NCBI RefSeq assembly: GCF_900090275.1
Contig: NZ_LT607755.1
Coordinates: 1,054,001 to 1,118,000, forward strand
DNA length: 64,000 nucleotides
Reading direction: 5' to 3'
Source: Micromonospora zamorensis
GTDB lineage: Bacteria > Actinomycetota > Actinomycetes > Mycobacteriales > Micromonosporaceae
Position numbers and translations under genes: made by a program
Notes under the pieces: model-generated
Databases searched by the model: none
What the model was told of the DNA's origin: nothing
What the model saw: only the letters and a program-made list of their open reading frames with translations
Part shown: positions 31,334 through 39,599 of the stretch, piece after piece
Position numbering within the stretch: the first letter of the stretch is position 1
Layout: every line of letters starts with the position of its first letter

Positions 31334-34123
31334 TCACACCAGCCACTGCTGGTTGGTGGCGGTGGTGCAGGGCCAGAGGATGAGTCTGGTGTTGTTGGCG
31401 GTGGCACCGCCGTTGGCGTCGAGGCAGGTGCCGGTGGCCTGGTTGCGCAGGGTTTTGGTGGTGGTGTCGTAGGTCCAGCGTTGGTTGGTGGCGGTGCCGC
31501 AGGTGGTGATGGTGGCGGCGGCGCCGGCTGTGGTGCTGGCGGGGGCGAGGCATTTGCCGCGGTTGCGGATGGTGTTGTCGGCTTGGCGGGTCCAGATCTG
31601 GTTGGTCGCTGCGGTGCAGTCCCAGAGGATCAGGGCGGTGCCGTCGGTGGTGGCGGCGCCGGGCACGTCGACACAACGTCCGCTGGCCACCCCGGCGATC
31701 GTGCCGGTCGCGGCGTCGGAGACCGCCTGGTAGCGGTGCCCGGCTTCGGCCGTGAACGTCACCCGGTCACCCGTCCGGTTCACCGGCACGGCCTGGTTCG
31801 TGGTCAGGTCCACCAGCGAGGCGGTGGCCAGCATCGGATTCCGTACGGTGAGGGAGCCGCTGTTGCCTGCGGTCAGCGTGATCCGGCTGGCCAGCCGGTT
31901 GCGCCACTCGGTGTCCACAGTGATGTTCCCGCGGGCCCGCAATCCGCTGACCGAGCCGGTGGGCCAGGCCGCCGGCACGGCGGGCAGCACGTCGACGACA
32001 CCGTTCTGGCTCTGCAGCAGCATCTCCGCCATTCCGGCGGTGGCCCCGAAGTTGCCGTCGATCTGGAACGGCGGGTGGGTGTCGAACAGGTTGGCGAGGG
32101 TGCTGCTCTTGAGCTGCTCGCTGAGCATCTTGTGGGCGTGGTCGCCATCGAGCAGCCGGGCCCAGAAGTTGATTTTCCAGGCCTTGCTCCAGCCGGTGCC
32201 GCCGTCGCCGCGCGCCGTGAGGGAAACGCGGGCGGCGTTGGCGAGAGCGGGGGTGGTCGACGGTGATATCTGCCGCCCCGGGTGCAGGGCGTACAGGTGC
32301 GAGACGTGCCGGTGGTCGTTGGTCGGGCTGTCCCAGTCCGCCTTCCACTCCTGCAACTGACCCCAGGAGCCGACCCGCAGGCCGGGGTCGAGCTTGTTCA
32401 GGGTGGTCTGCCACTGCCCGCGCAGGGTGGCGTCGACGCCGAGCGTGGCGCTCGCCTCGATGGTGTTCGTGAGCAGGTCCCACACGATCTGCTCGCTCAT
32501 CGATGCGCCGGCCGAGAAGTCACCCTGCTCGGGTGAGTAGCTGGGCGAGACGACCAGCCTGCCGTCGCGCGGATCGAGGTGCAGGTTGGCCCGCCAGAAC
32601 TCCGCGGCCTCCTTCATCGCCGGGTACGCCTGGTCGCGGAGGAACGTCGTGTCGCGGGTGAAGCGGTAGTGCTCGTAGAGGTGCTGGCACAACCACGCGG
32701 CCGCCTCCGGGAACCAGAAGGCGGTGGCCCAGTCCTGGACGCCGGTGAAGCCGTACGGGTTGGTGCTGAGGTGCGTGACCCAGCCGCTCGTACCGTAGAT
32801 GTTCTGCGCGGTGACCCGGCCTGGCGCGCGCAGGGCGTCGATGAAGTCGAACAGCGGCGTGGCGGTCTCCGCCAGGTTCGTGGTCTCCGCCGGCCAGTAG
32901 TTCATCTGGACGTTGATGTTGGTGTGGTAGTCAGCCTGCCAGGGCGGGGTGTTGGAGTTGTTCCAGATGCCCTGCAGGTTGGCCGGCAGGGAGCCGCCGC
33001 GGGAGGACGAGATGAGCAGGTACCGGCCGAAGGAGAAGTACAACGACTCCAGCGCGCGGTCCTGGGCTCGCCCAGCGGCACCGGTGTAGGCCGACCGCAG
33101 CTCGTCGGTGGGAACGTTCGGCATCTGCCCGCCCACGTTGAGCCGGACGCGGTCGAAGAGACTCTTGTAGTCGGCGAGGTGGGCCGCGCGCAGCGCCGCC
33201 ACCGTCGAGGCAGCCGCGCCGTCGACCGCCTGGGTGACCTGGGCGTGGGGGTCGGCGCCGCGATAGCTGGGGTAGGTGTCGGCGTACGACGTCGCGGCGG
33301 ACAGCACGATGAACGCCGAGTCGGCGCCGGTGACGGTGATCCGGTCGGTGCCGTCGGTCCGGGTGCCACCTGTGGTCACCACCCGGTACTGGGTTTCGTG
33401 GGTCAGCCCGTTGCCGGGCAGCGCGCCCCGCACGGTGATCCGACCGTTCGCCACGGTGACGGTGCTGCCGGGCTGGGCCGAGGCGGTACGCAGGACGAAG
33501 GAGACCTTGCCGGCCTGGCTGGCCGACAGCCGGGTGACGATCACGTTGCGGGGGTGGCTGGCGAAGTACTCGCGCTGGTAGGACACCCCGCCGTAGGAGT
33601 ATCCGACGCGAGCGGTGGCCTCGGCGAGATCCAGCTCGCGACGATAGTCGCTCACGGTGGCCGGGGTGCCGGTCATGTCGAGGTACATGTCGGCGAGGTT
33701 CTGGTACGAGCCGAATCCGGTCGCCGGCTGACCGAGTGCCGTGGCGACCGAGCCAGGTGCCATCCGTGTGTCCCGGTCGATCTGAGCCTGCACGCCGGTC
33801 AGGGCTCCGGGCCGTGGTGACGTCCAGTTGCCGTGGTTGTAGCCGCTGGTGCCGGGTCCACCCGTCCAGAGTGTCTTCTCGTTGAGTTGCAGGCGTTCGG
33901 TCTGGATGCCACCGAAGACCATGGCGCCGAGCGCACCGTTGCCCAGCGGAAGCGCGTTGCTCTCCCAGTTGGCGGCGGGCTCGTCGTACCAGAGCGCCAG
34001 CCCGGGGTCGGCGGCTGCTTCGGCCGGAGCGGAGTTCGCGGACGCGGCGGTCAGGGCCGCGGCCACGAGAAGAGCCGCTGCTGCGGCTCGCAGGATCGTC
34101 TGGGTACGGCCGATGACAGGCAT
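31334..34123 (-). CDS. Secreted alpha-L-fucosidase, GH95, with C-terminal ricin module
   Basis: 929 residues; inverting release of alpha-1,2-linked fucose is typical for GH95. Signal peptide to about 38. LPLGNGALGAMVFGG marks the N-terminal beta domain. The alpha/alpha-barrel has HTNINVQMNYWPAE (catalytic Asn pair), SPSYSPEQG (catalytic Glu) and QIDGNFGATAGMAE (catalytic Asp region). The ricin/CBM13 trefoil occupies about 805-929. The start is supported by GAGGAGG. It leads a four-gene operon (GH95, GH29, GH20, GH36-like; gaps 90, 28, 18 bp) and is divergent from the fuconolactonase gene. Confidence 0.93.
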   Translation of the reverse strand: MPVIGRTQTILRAAAAALLVAAALTAASANSAPAEAAADPGLALWYDEPAANWESNALPLGNGALGAMVFGGIQTERLQLNEKTLWTGGPGTSGYNHGNWTSPRPGALTGVQAQIDRDTRMAPGSVATALGQPATGFGSYQNLADMYLDMTGTPATVSDYRRELDLAEATARVGYSYGGVSYQREYFASHPRNVIVTRLSASQAGKVSFVLRTASAQPGSTVTVANGRITVRGALPGNGLTHETQYRVVTTGGTRTDGTDRITVTGADSAFIVLSAATSYADTYPSYRGADPHAQVTQAVDGAAASTVAALRAAHLADYKSLFDRVRLNVGGQMPNVPTDELRSAYTGAAGRAQDRALESLYFSFGRYLLISSSRGGSLPANLQGIWNNSNTPPWQADYHTNINVQMNYWPAETTNLAETATPLFDFIDALRAPGRVTAQNIYGTSGWVTHLSTNPYGFTGVQDWATAFWFPEAAAWLCQHLYEHYRFTRDTTFLRDQAYPAMKEAAEFWRANLHLDPRDGRLVVSPSYSPEQGDFSAGASMSEQIVWDLLTNTIEASATLGVDATLRGQWQTTLNKLDPGLRVGSWGQLQEWKADWDSPTNDHRHVSHLYALHPGRQISPSTTPALANAARVSLTARGDGGTGWSKAWKINFWARLLDGDHAHKMLSEQLKSSTLANLFDTHPPFQIDGNFGATAGMAEMLLQSQNGVVDVLPAVPAAWPTGSVSGLRARGNITVDTEWRNRLASRITLTAGNSGSLTVRNPMLATASLVDLTTNQAVPVNRTGDRVTFTAEAGHRYQAVSDAATGTIAGVASGRCVDVPGAATTDGTALILWDCTAATNQIWTRQADNTIRNRGKCLAPASTTAGAAATITTCGTATNQRWTYDTTTKTLRNQATGTCLDANGGATANNTRLILWPCTTATNQQWLV
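31342..31706. repeat. Duplicated CBM13-coding segment, copy 2 (in GH95 gene)
   Basis: Second copy of the 365-bp block. It encodes the C-terminal trefoil of GH95, so the same module is C-terminal here and N-terminal in GH29. Identity ends sharply at both edges. Confidence 0.85.
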
Positions 34124-34145
34124 AGGGCCTCCTCTATGCCATGGG

Positions 34146-34174
34146 AGTTAACGTGGGATGTATATTTTTGTCAA
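34146..34174 (-). promoter_or_regulatory. Promoter of fucosidase operon
   Basis: Minus-strand TTGACA (34169-34174), 17-nt AT-rich spacer, TTAACT (34146-34151), giving a leader of about 16-18 nt with GAGGAGG before the GH95 start. Confidence 0.5.
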
Positions 34175-34257
34175 TGGGTCGTACTCGAAAACCTGGTGAG
34201 GTTGCCTGCGATGAAGATCGCGACCTGAATGGTGGATCGCCAGCCCATCTCGGCCTA

Positions 34258-34286
34258 TTGCCTGAACCATCGACAGCTGTTAGACA
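34258..34286 (+). promoter_or_regulatory. Promoter of fuconolactonase/GntR genes
   Basis: TTGCCT (34258-34263), 17-nt spacer, TAGACA (34281-34286). The -10 overlaps the first base pairs of the palindromic operator. Confidence 0.4.
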
Positions 34287-34295
34287 TCAGATGTC
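34283..34295. promoter_or_regulatory. GntR-type operator, fucosidase/fuconolactonase divergon
   Basis: Perfect GACATC-A-GATGTC palindrome, overlapping the -10 of the plus-strand promoter. Confidence 0.7.
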
Positions 34296-34314
34296 CGAGC
34301 TCTCAAACCCGGAA

Positions 34315-34325
34315 ACATCCGATGT
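34315..34325. promoter_or_regulatory. Second GntR-type operator
   Basis: ACATC-C-GATGT palindrome, 32 bp (three helical turns) from the centre of the first site, which would suit cooperative binding. Confidence 0.6.
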
Positions 34326-34415
34326 ATGCGGGGTGGTGTTGGTGAAGCTTCTGCGATCACGGCATCGCGGTGCGGACATGGCCAGCCCCGCGGCGTCAGC
34401 CGCGGTGGGGCCTGC

Positions 34416-35270
34416 GTGCTGACGGTCGACGCGCACCATCACCTCTGGGGGAAACCGCCCGCCTGCGCCCGGCTCGACGACGACCGGATGCGGTCGGTCC
34501 GGCGTCCGTTCACAGTGGCCCAGTGGCAGGCGCAACTGCGCGCGGCCGAGGTCGATCGCTCCATCCTCGTGGAGAGTGGGCGATGCGACGAGGCGGAGTC
34601 GGAGGACCTGCTCCGGTGGGCGACCGAGGCGCCGCAGATCGCCGGTGTGGTGCTGTGGGCTGACCTGACCGGTCCCGGCTTGGAGGCCCGCATCGCCAGA
34701 CACCTCCGGCGCGCCGGTGGCGATCGGGTGGTCGGTGTCCGCGCCCAGATCCAGGCCGAGCCGGATCCGGACCATCTGGACCGCCCGGACGTGCGCCGCG
34801 GCCTCCGTGTCGTCGCGGCAGCCGGGCTGGCCTTCGACCTGCTGGTCCGGGTGGACCAGCTGCCCGCCGCGGCGCGGGCCGCCGCGGCGCTGCCGCACGT
34901 CCGCTTCGTCCTCGATCATCTCGGCAAACCGGAGATCCGGGCGGGTGCGACCGGGCTGGCCCGGTGGCGCGAGCCGTTCGCGGCGTTGGCCGAGCAGCCC
35001 AATGTCACGGCCAAGATGTCCGGCCTGGTGACGGAGGCCGACTGGGTCTCGTGGCGGGCCGACGACCTGCGACCGTTCGTCCGCGAGGCGCTCGACCGTT
35101 TCGGGCCGGATCGTTTGATGTTCGGTTCGGACTGGCCACTGTGCCTGCTCGCGGGCAGCTACGGCCGGGCGCGGGCCGCGCTGCACCAGGTGTTGCCGGC
35201 GCTGTCCGAGGCGGCCTCACACGCGATCTTCGGAGGCACCGCCGCGCGGGTCTACCGGCTGGCGGTCTGA
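34416..35270 (+). CDS. Amidohydrolase-2 family lactonase, probable L-fuconolactonase
   Basis: 284 residues. Cytoplasmic hydrolysis of L-fucono-lactone to L-fuconate in oxidative fucose catabolism. The GTG at 34416 places the metal-binding DAHHHLWG at residues 4-11, as in this family; the longer in-frame ATG at 34326 sits inside the second operator. Further motifs are DHLGKPEI and MFGSDWPL near the C-terminus. Downstream is a FadR-type regulator (50 bp) and divergently the fucosidase operon. Fucose dehydrogenase, fuconate dehydratase and aldolase are not visible in the window. Rhamnono- or galactonolactone are alternative substrates. Confidence 0.8.
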   Translation: MLTVDAHHHLWGKPPACARLDDDRMRSVRRPFTVAQWQAQLRAAEVDRSILVESGRCDEAESEDLLRWATEAPQIAGVVLWADLTGPGLEARIARHLRRAGGDRVVGVRAQIQAEPDPDHLDRPDVRRGLRVVAAAGLAFDLLVRVDQLPAAARAAAALPHVRFVLDHLGKPEIRAGATGLARWREPFAALAEQPNVTAKMSGLVTEADWVSWRADDLRPFVREALDRFGPDRLMFGSDWPLCLLAGSYGRARAALHQVLPALSEAASHAIFGGTAARVYRLAV

Positions 35271-35320
35271 CCCGGCGATCATGGGAACGGGTCCAACCCC
35301 GAACATGTGCGGAGGCGGCG

Positions 35321-35992
35321 ATGGCTCTCACCGACGAGGCGATCGGCAAGATCAAGATGATGATCACGTCGGGCGAGCTCGGCCCCGGCGATCGACTGCC
35401 GAAGGAGGCGGACCTGGCCCGGCGGCTCGGTCTGTCCCGCAACTCCCTGCGTGAAGCGGTGAAGGCCCTGTCCATCATCCGCATCCTGGATGTCCGCCAG
35501 GGTGACGGCACCTACGTCACCAGCCTTGCCCCACAGTTGCTGCTCGACATGCTCAATTTCGTCGTGGACTTCCACCGCGACGACACAGTGCTGGAGTTCC
35601 TTGAGGTCCGGCGCATCCTTGAGCCGGCCGCCACGGCGCTGGCCGCGCAGCGGATGGCCGCCGAGGACGTCGCCGGCCTCCAGGCCGTGCTCGACAACCT
35701 CGGCGACACCCACGACGTGGAGGCCCTGGTCGCCAACGATCTGCAGTTCCACCGCCTGATCGCCGTCGGCTCCGGAAACACGGTGCTGTGCTCGCTGCTC
35801 GACGGGCTCTCCGGGCCCACCACCCGGGCCCGCATCTGGCGCGGTGTCACCCAGCAGGGCGTCATCACCCGGACCCGGGAGCAGCATCAGGCGATTGTCG
35901 ACGCGATCACGATCGGGCACGCCGACCTTGCGCGTTCCTGGGCGACAGTGCACATCGCCGGCGTCGAGGAGTGGCTCCGCAGGGCACTGTGA
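35321..35992 (+). CDS. FadR-subfamily GntR regulator (first of two)
   Basis: 223 residues, ATG after GGAGGCGGCG. Winged helix about 5-65 with LPKEADLARRLGLSRNSLREAVKAL (read as two motifs: LPKEADLARRLGLS and RNSLREAVKAL), then an FCD ligand domain with metal-type residues in DLQFH and HQAIVDAI. It is probably cotranscribed with fuconolactonase. Candidate ligand: a fucose-pathway acid. It is one of two candidates for binding the GACATCnGATGTC palindromes. Confidence 0.87.
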   Translation: MALTDEAIGKIKMMITSGELGPGDRLPKEADLARRLGLSRNSLREAVKALSIIRILDVRQGDGTYVTSLAPQLLLDMLNFVVDFHRDDTVLEFLEVRRILEPAATALAAQRMAAEDVAGLQAVLDNLGDTHDVEALVANDLQFHRLIAVGSGNTVLCSLLDGLSGPTTRARIWRGVTQQGVITRTREQHQAIVDAITIGHADLARSWATVHIAGVEEWLRRAL

Positions 35993-36045
35993 CCGACCAT
36001 GGCCGCTGACCGGCTTGCGAGTCGTACGGCGATGGCGGTGTCGAT

Positions 36046-36777
36046 TCAGGCCCGCACGACGCGGGCGATGCTCGCCCGGATGGGCGCGTAGTGGTCGGCG
36101 ATGGCGGCTTGCAGGCCGGCCACGTTGCCGGCCGCGATCGCGTCCACGATTGCCCGGTGACGGTGGGCGGTGATCAGCCGGTCCTCCGGCTCGGTGCGCA
36201 GCGTGGGAGCGACGATGGCCTGGACCTGCCAGAACGCCTCGGTCAGCTGGAGGATCAGGTCGTTGCCGAGGGGCTCGAGCAACTTCACGTGGAAGGCCCG
36301 GTCGACATCGAGGAAGTCCTTCCCCTGGGCCGCCAGGCTCTCCATCTCGTCGACGAGCGCGGAGAGGGCCACCCGGTGCTCGCCGTCGAGGACGGCGATG
36401 ACCTGGGCTGCGAGCCCCTGCTCGAGGGTCTGGCGGACATCGACGACCTGCCCCAGCACGTGGTGATCTTCCTCGCCGCTCAGGAGGCCGCGGAAGGTCA
36501 GGCCCTCCACGAGAGCGGCGAGGGACATGCGGCCGACGAACGTGCCGTGACCGTGCCGCACCTCGACGATGTCGAGGGCAGAGAGGATCTTGACGGCCTC
36601 GCGCACGCTGGACCGGCTGGCGCCCACCGCGTCGCACAGCTCCGCCTCGGTGGGGAGGATGTCTCCCGGCTTGAGGCGATTCCGCAGGATGTACTCCTTG
36701 ATCTTGGTAGCGACTTCCTGCCGGCGGGGACCTGGGCGCTCCGCACCGCGTAGCGGAGTGGCGTCAATGGTCGTCAT
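36046..36777 (-). CDS. FadR-subfamily GntR regulator (second), NanR-like position
   Basis: 243 residues. Winged helix about 18-80 (LPTEAELCDAVGAS, SSVREAVKIL) and an FCD domain with DRAFHVKLL and HRAIVDAI. It is divergent from the sialic-acid operon across 137 bp containing the recurrent palindrome, and convergent with the other GntR gene. By position it is the counterpart of NanR, responding to Neu5Ac or ManNAc derivatives; this is inference. The start has GGAAGG upstream. Confidence 0.87.
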   Translation of the reverse strand: MTTIDATPLRGAERPGPRRQEVATKIKEYILRNRLKPGDILPTEAELCDAVGASRSSVREAVKILSALDIVEVRHGHGTFVGRMSLAALVEGLTFRGLLSGEEDHHVLGQVVDVRQTLEQGLAAQVIAVLDGEHRVALSALVDEMESLAAQGKDFLDVDRAFHVKLLEPLGNDLILQLTEAFWQVQAIVAPTLRTEPEDRLITAHRHRAIVDAIAAGNVAGLQAAIADHYAPIRASIARVVRA

Positions 36778-36795
36778 CTGGCACTTGCCCTTCCC

Positions 36796-36824
36796 TCACG
36801 AATCTGACACGCTCACCCTATCGG
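36796..36824 (+). promoter_or_regulatory. Weak candidate promoter of sialic-acid operon
   Basis: TCACGA (36796-36801), 17-nt spacer, TATCGG (36819-36824), with the operator starting inside the -10. The -35 is a poor match; I rely mainly on the position shared with the other regulated promoters. Confidence 0.3.
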
Positions 36825-36842
36825 CATCAGATGTCAGACGTC
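36823..36842. promoter_or_regulatory. GntR-type operator, GntR/sialic-acid divergon
   Basis: GGCATC-A-GATGTC followed directly by AGACGTC, giving one and a half units, similar to the extended site before the sialidase. Confidence 0.65.
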
Positions 36843-36914
36843 AGACCCCATTATCTTCGAATCCCTCAGCGCGAGCGTCACGCGAGCGCATGAAGAGCCT
36901 ATGGAGGCAGCTAC

Positions 36915-38540
36915 GTGAGCACCACCGTTAAGCCATCGGGGAGTTGGCGCGTCCCCCCGCGTCGGCTCCGCTCGCTGGCCGTCGCGTCCACTGCGGCAAC
37001 CCTCGCTCTCGGACTCGTCGCGTGCAGCGGCGGGCCGGCTTCGACCAACGCCGTCGAGGGGGGCGGGGGGAAGACCTCCATCGAGACCACCCTGGCGTTC
37101 ACCCTCTCCAGCGGGTTCGACCCGGGTAACGCCTCGTCGGCGGTGGCGACCGCGGTCAACCAGCACATCTTCGAGGGTCTGATCGATCTAGACCCGGTCA
37201 CGCGGGAACCCTACCGTGCTCTCGCGAAGGAAGACCCGGTGGCCAGCGCCGACGGGCTCACCTACACCGTGGCGGTGCGTGACGGCGCGAAGTTCTCCGA
37301 CGGCACCCCGGTCACCGCCGAGGACGTCGCCTGGTCCTTCACCCGGGTCCTCAAGCCGGCCGACCCCAAGGCCCCGCCGCTGATGCAGGGCTTCGTGTCG
37401 TTCATCGACTCGGTGACCGCCAAGGACGCGACGACCGCCGAGTTCAAGCTGAAGTACCCGTTCGCCCTGTTCTCCGAGCGGATCGCCGTCATCAAGATCC
37501 TGCCGAAGGCGAAGACCGCGGACGCGGACGCGTCGAAGGCCTTCGACACGGCACCGATCGGCTCCGGCCCCTTCAAGATGGACAGCGCGTCCAAGGAGTC
37601 GGGTATCAAGCTCAGCAAGAACCCGAACTACAGCGGGCCCCGTCCGGCCAAGGTCGAGACGATGACCTGGAACACCACCTCCGAGGCCTCCGCGCGGGTG
37701 TCGGACCTGCAGGGCGGCCGAGTCCAGGCCATCGAGTCGGTGCCTTACCTGAACGTCGACTCGCTCAAGGACAAGTACACGGTCGACGTGAAGCAGGCCT
37801 TCAACCAGGTCTTCCTCATGTTCAACTCGTCGGCGGCGCCGTTCAACGACAAGCGGGTGCGCCAGGCCCTGCACTACGCGATCAACAAGGACGAGGTCAT
37901 CAAGACCGCGCTCAACGGTTACGGCACGGCGGCGACGAGCTACCTGGACGAGGGCAACAAGGACTACCAGAAGGCCGCCACCGTCTACGACTACAACCTG
38001 GAAAAGGCCAAGAGCCTGCTCCAGGAGGCCGGCGTCTCGAACCTGAAGTTCCAGCTCGACACCACGGACAACTCCGCCGTGAAGGATGTCGCCCCGCTGG
38101 TCATCGAGCAGTGGAAGAAGATCGGCGTCACCGCCACCCTCAACACCGTGCCGTCCTCGGCCATCTACGGTGACATCGTTCCGAAGGACACCTTCCGGGT
38201 CCTGATGGCCACCGGAGACCCCAGCGTCTTCGGCGTCGACACCGACCTGCTGATGCGCTGGTTCTACTACGGCGAGACCTGGCCGGGCCTGCGCTACCGG
38301 TGGAACGCCACCGACCGCAAGGCCATGGCCGACCTGCTCGACAAGGCCGCGCAGACCTCCGACGAGGCGGCCCGCAAGGCCCTGTGGAAGCAGGCTCTGG
38401 ACAAGGTGGCCGACGAGGTCCCCCTGTACCCGATCCTGCACACCAAGGTCGTCACCGCGTACGACCCCGCGAAGCTCAGCGACTTCTCGGGCGCGGCGAC
38501 CACAGGCCTGTACTTCCTGGGCAGCAGCCGAAAGGGCTGA
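36915..38540 (+). CDS. ABC transporter substrate-binding lipoprotein, family 5 (dipeptide/sialic-acid type)
   Basis: 541 residues, GTG start with GGAGG at 36903-36907. Lipobox LVAC near residue 36. Family-5 features: FEGLIDLDP, DGLTYTVAVRDGAKFSDG, TAEDVAWSF and RVRQALHYAINKDEV. This family usually carries peptides or nickel, but the following permeases, ATPases and nanA/nanK/nanE-like genes point to sialic acid, as with the Sat-type transporter of Haemophilus ducreyi. A strong hairpin after the gene may raise its expression over the permeases. Confidence 0.88.
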   Translation: MSTTVKPSGSWRVPPRRLRSLAVASTAATLALGLVACSGGPASTNAVEGGGGKTSIETTLAFTLSSGFDPGNASSAVATAVNQHIFEGLIDLDPVTREPYRALAKEDPVASADGLTYTVAVRDGAKFSDGTPVTAEDVAWSFTRVLKPADPKAPPLMQGFVSFIDSVTAKDATTAEFKLKYPFALFSERIAVIKILPKAKTADADASKAFDTAPIGSGPFKMDSASKESGIKLSKNPNYSGPRPAKVETMTWNTTSEASARVSDLQGGRVQAIESVPYLNVDSLKDKYTVDVKQAFNQVFLMFNSSAAPFNDKRVRQALHYAINKDEVIKTALNGYGTAATSYLDEGNKDYQKAATVYDYNLEKAKSLLQEAGVSNLKFQLDTTDNSAVKDVAPLVIEQWKKIGVTATLNTVPSSAIYGDIVPKDTFRVLMATGDPSVFGVDTDLLMRWFYYGETWPGLRYRWNATDRKAMADLLDKAAQTSDEAARKALWKQALDKVADEVPLYPILHTKVVTAYDPAKLSDFSGAATTGLYFLGSSRKG

Positions 38541-38574
38541 GCCCGCTTCGGGGGCCCGGACCCCGGCCCCTAGC

Positions 38575-38610
38575 GTCCCGCCCAGCCCTGTCCCTTGGGC
38601 TGGGCGGGAC
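38575..38610 (+). terminator. Intercistronic hairpin between binding protein and permease
   Basis: Perfect 14-bp stem GTCCCGCCCAGCCC with complement and an 8-nt loop inside an otherwise continuous operon. Likely a partial terminator or a 3' stabiliser for the binding-protein message. Confidence 0.6.
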
Positions 38611-38642
38611 GTCCCGGCGGCCCTCGACGAAAGAAAGACACC

Positions 38643-39599
38643 ATGCTGAGCGTTCTGAGCCTGGTCACGCGACGACTCCTGACCCTGATACCCCTGGTGC
38701 TGGGCATCACGATCTTCGTTTTCGTGATCATGCAGTTCTCCCCGATCGATCCCGCGTTGTCCGTCCTCGGCGACCAGGCAACCGCCGCGCAGGTGGCCGC
38801 GTTCAAGGCCGCCAACGGCCTCGACGACCCGCTGCCCCTGCGGTACCTGCACTTCCTGGGCGACCTGCTCCGGGGCGATCTGGGCATGACCTTCCCGCCG
38901 TCCGTCCCGGTCGCCGACAAGATCGCCACCGCGCTGCCGCTGACGATCCAGCTGACCGCCCTCGGCATCGTCGGCGCGCTGATCATCGCGTTGGCCCTCG
39001 GCATCCCCGCGGCGCTGTACCGCGATCGCTGGCCCGACCAGGTCATCCGGTTCGTCTCGATGGCCGGTATCGCCATGCCGTCGTTCTGGCTGGCCCTCCT
39101 GCTCATCCAGGAGTTCTCGGTCCGCCGCCCCGTCTTCCCGACCGGCGGGTACGTCAACCCCGGTGACTCGTTCTCGCTCTGGCTCCAGTCGCTCGCCATG
39201 CCGGCGCTCGCTCTCGCCGTCCCGGTCGGCTGCTCACTGGCCAGAATCGTGCGGACGTCGATGGTCGAGGAACTCGACAAGGACTACGTGCGCACCGCCA
39301 TCGGCGCCGGCCTGCCGCCCCGCGTGGTGGTCGGCCGCAACGTGCTGCGCAACGCGCTCGTCAACCCGCTCACCGTGCTGGGCCTGCGGATCGGCTACCT
39401 GCTGGGCGGCACTGTCGTCATCGAGGCCATCTTCTCGCTGCCCGGCATGGGCACCCAGATCATGAGCGCGGTGCAGCAGAACGACACCGCCCTCGCGCAG
39501 GGAACCGTGCTGACGATCGCCATCTGCTTCGTCGTCGTGAACCTGGTGGTCGACATCCTCTACCTCTTCGCCAACCCTCGACTGCGCGGAGCCCACTGA
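38643..39599 (+). CDS. ABC transporter permease, DppB type
   Basis: 318 residues, ATG at 38643 with an AAAGAAAG leader. First membrane segment LTLIPLVLGITIFVFVIMQF, then the DppB pattern with GLDDPLPLRYLHFLGDLLRGDLG (seen as DDPLPLRYLHFLGDLL) and the EAA-like loop RTAIGAGLPPRVV. About six transmembrane segments. It overlaps the next gene by one base. Confidence 0.88.
   Translation: MLSVLSLVTRRLLTLIPLVLGITIFVFVIMQFSPIDPALSVLGDQATAAQVAAFKAANGLDDPLPLRYLHFLGDLLRGDLGMTFPPSVPVADKIATALPLTIQLTALGIVGALIIALALGIPAALYRDRWPDQVIRFVSMAGIAMPSFWLALLLIQEFSVRRPVFPTGGYVNPGDSFSLWLQSLAMPALALAVPVGCSLARIVRTSMVEELDKDYVRTAIGAGLPPRVVVGRNVLRNALVNPLTVLGLRIGYLLGGTVVIEAIFSLPGMGTQIMSAVQQNDTALAQGTVLTIAICFVVVNLVVDILYLFANPRLRGAH

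Noticed and set aside
34326..35270. Longer fuconolactonase start at ATG 34326
   Set aside because: It would lie inside the second operator and add 30 residues before the conserved DAHHHLW start; the GTG at 34416 fits the family better.
35321..36777. The two GntR genes as a recent duplication
   Set aside because: Their sequences share only the family pattern; helices and FCD domains differ throughout.
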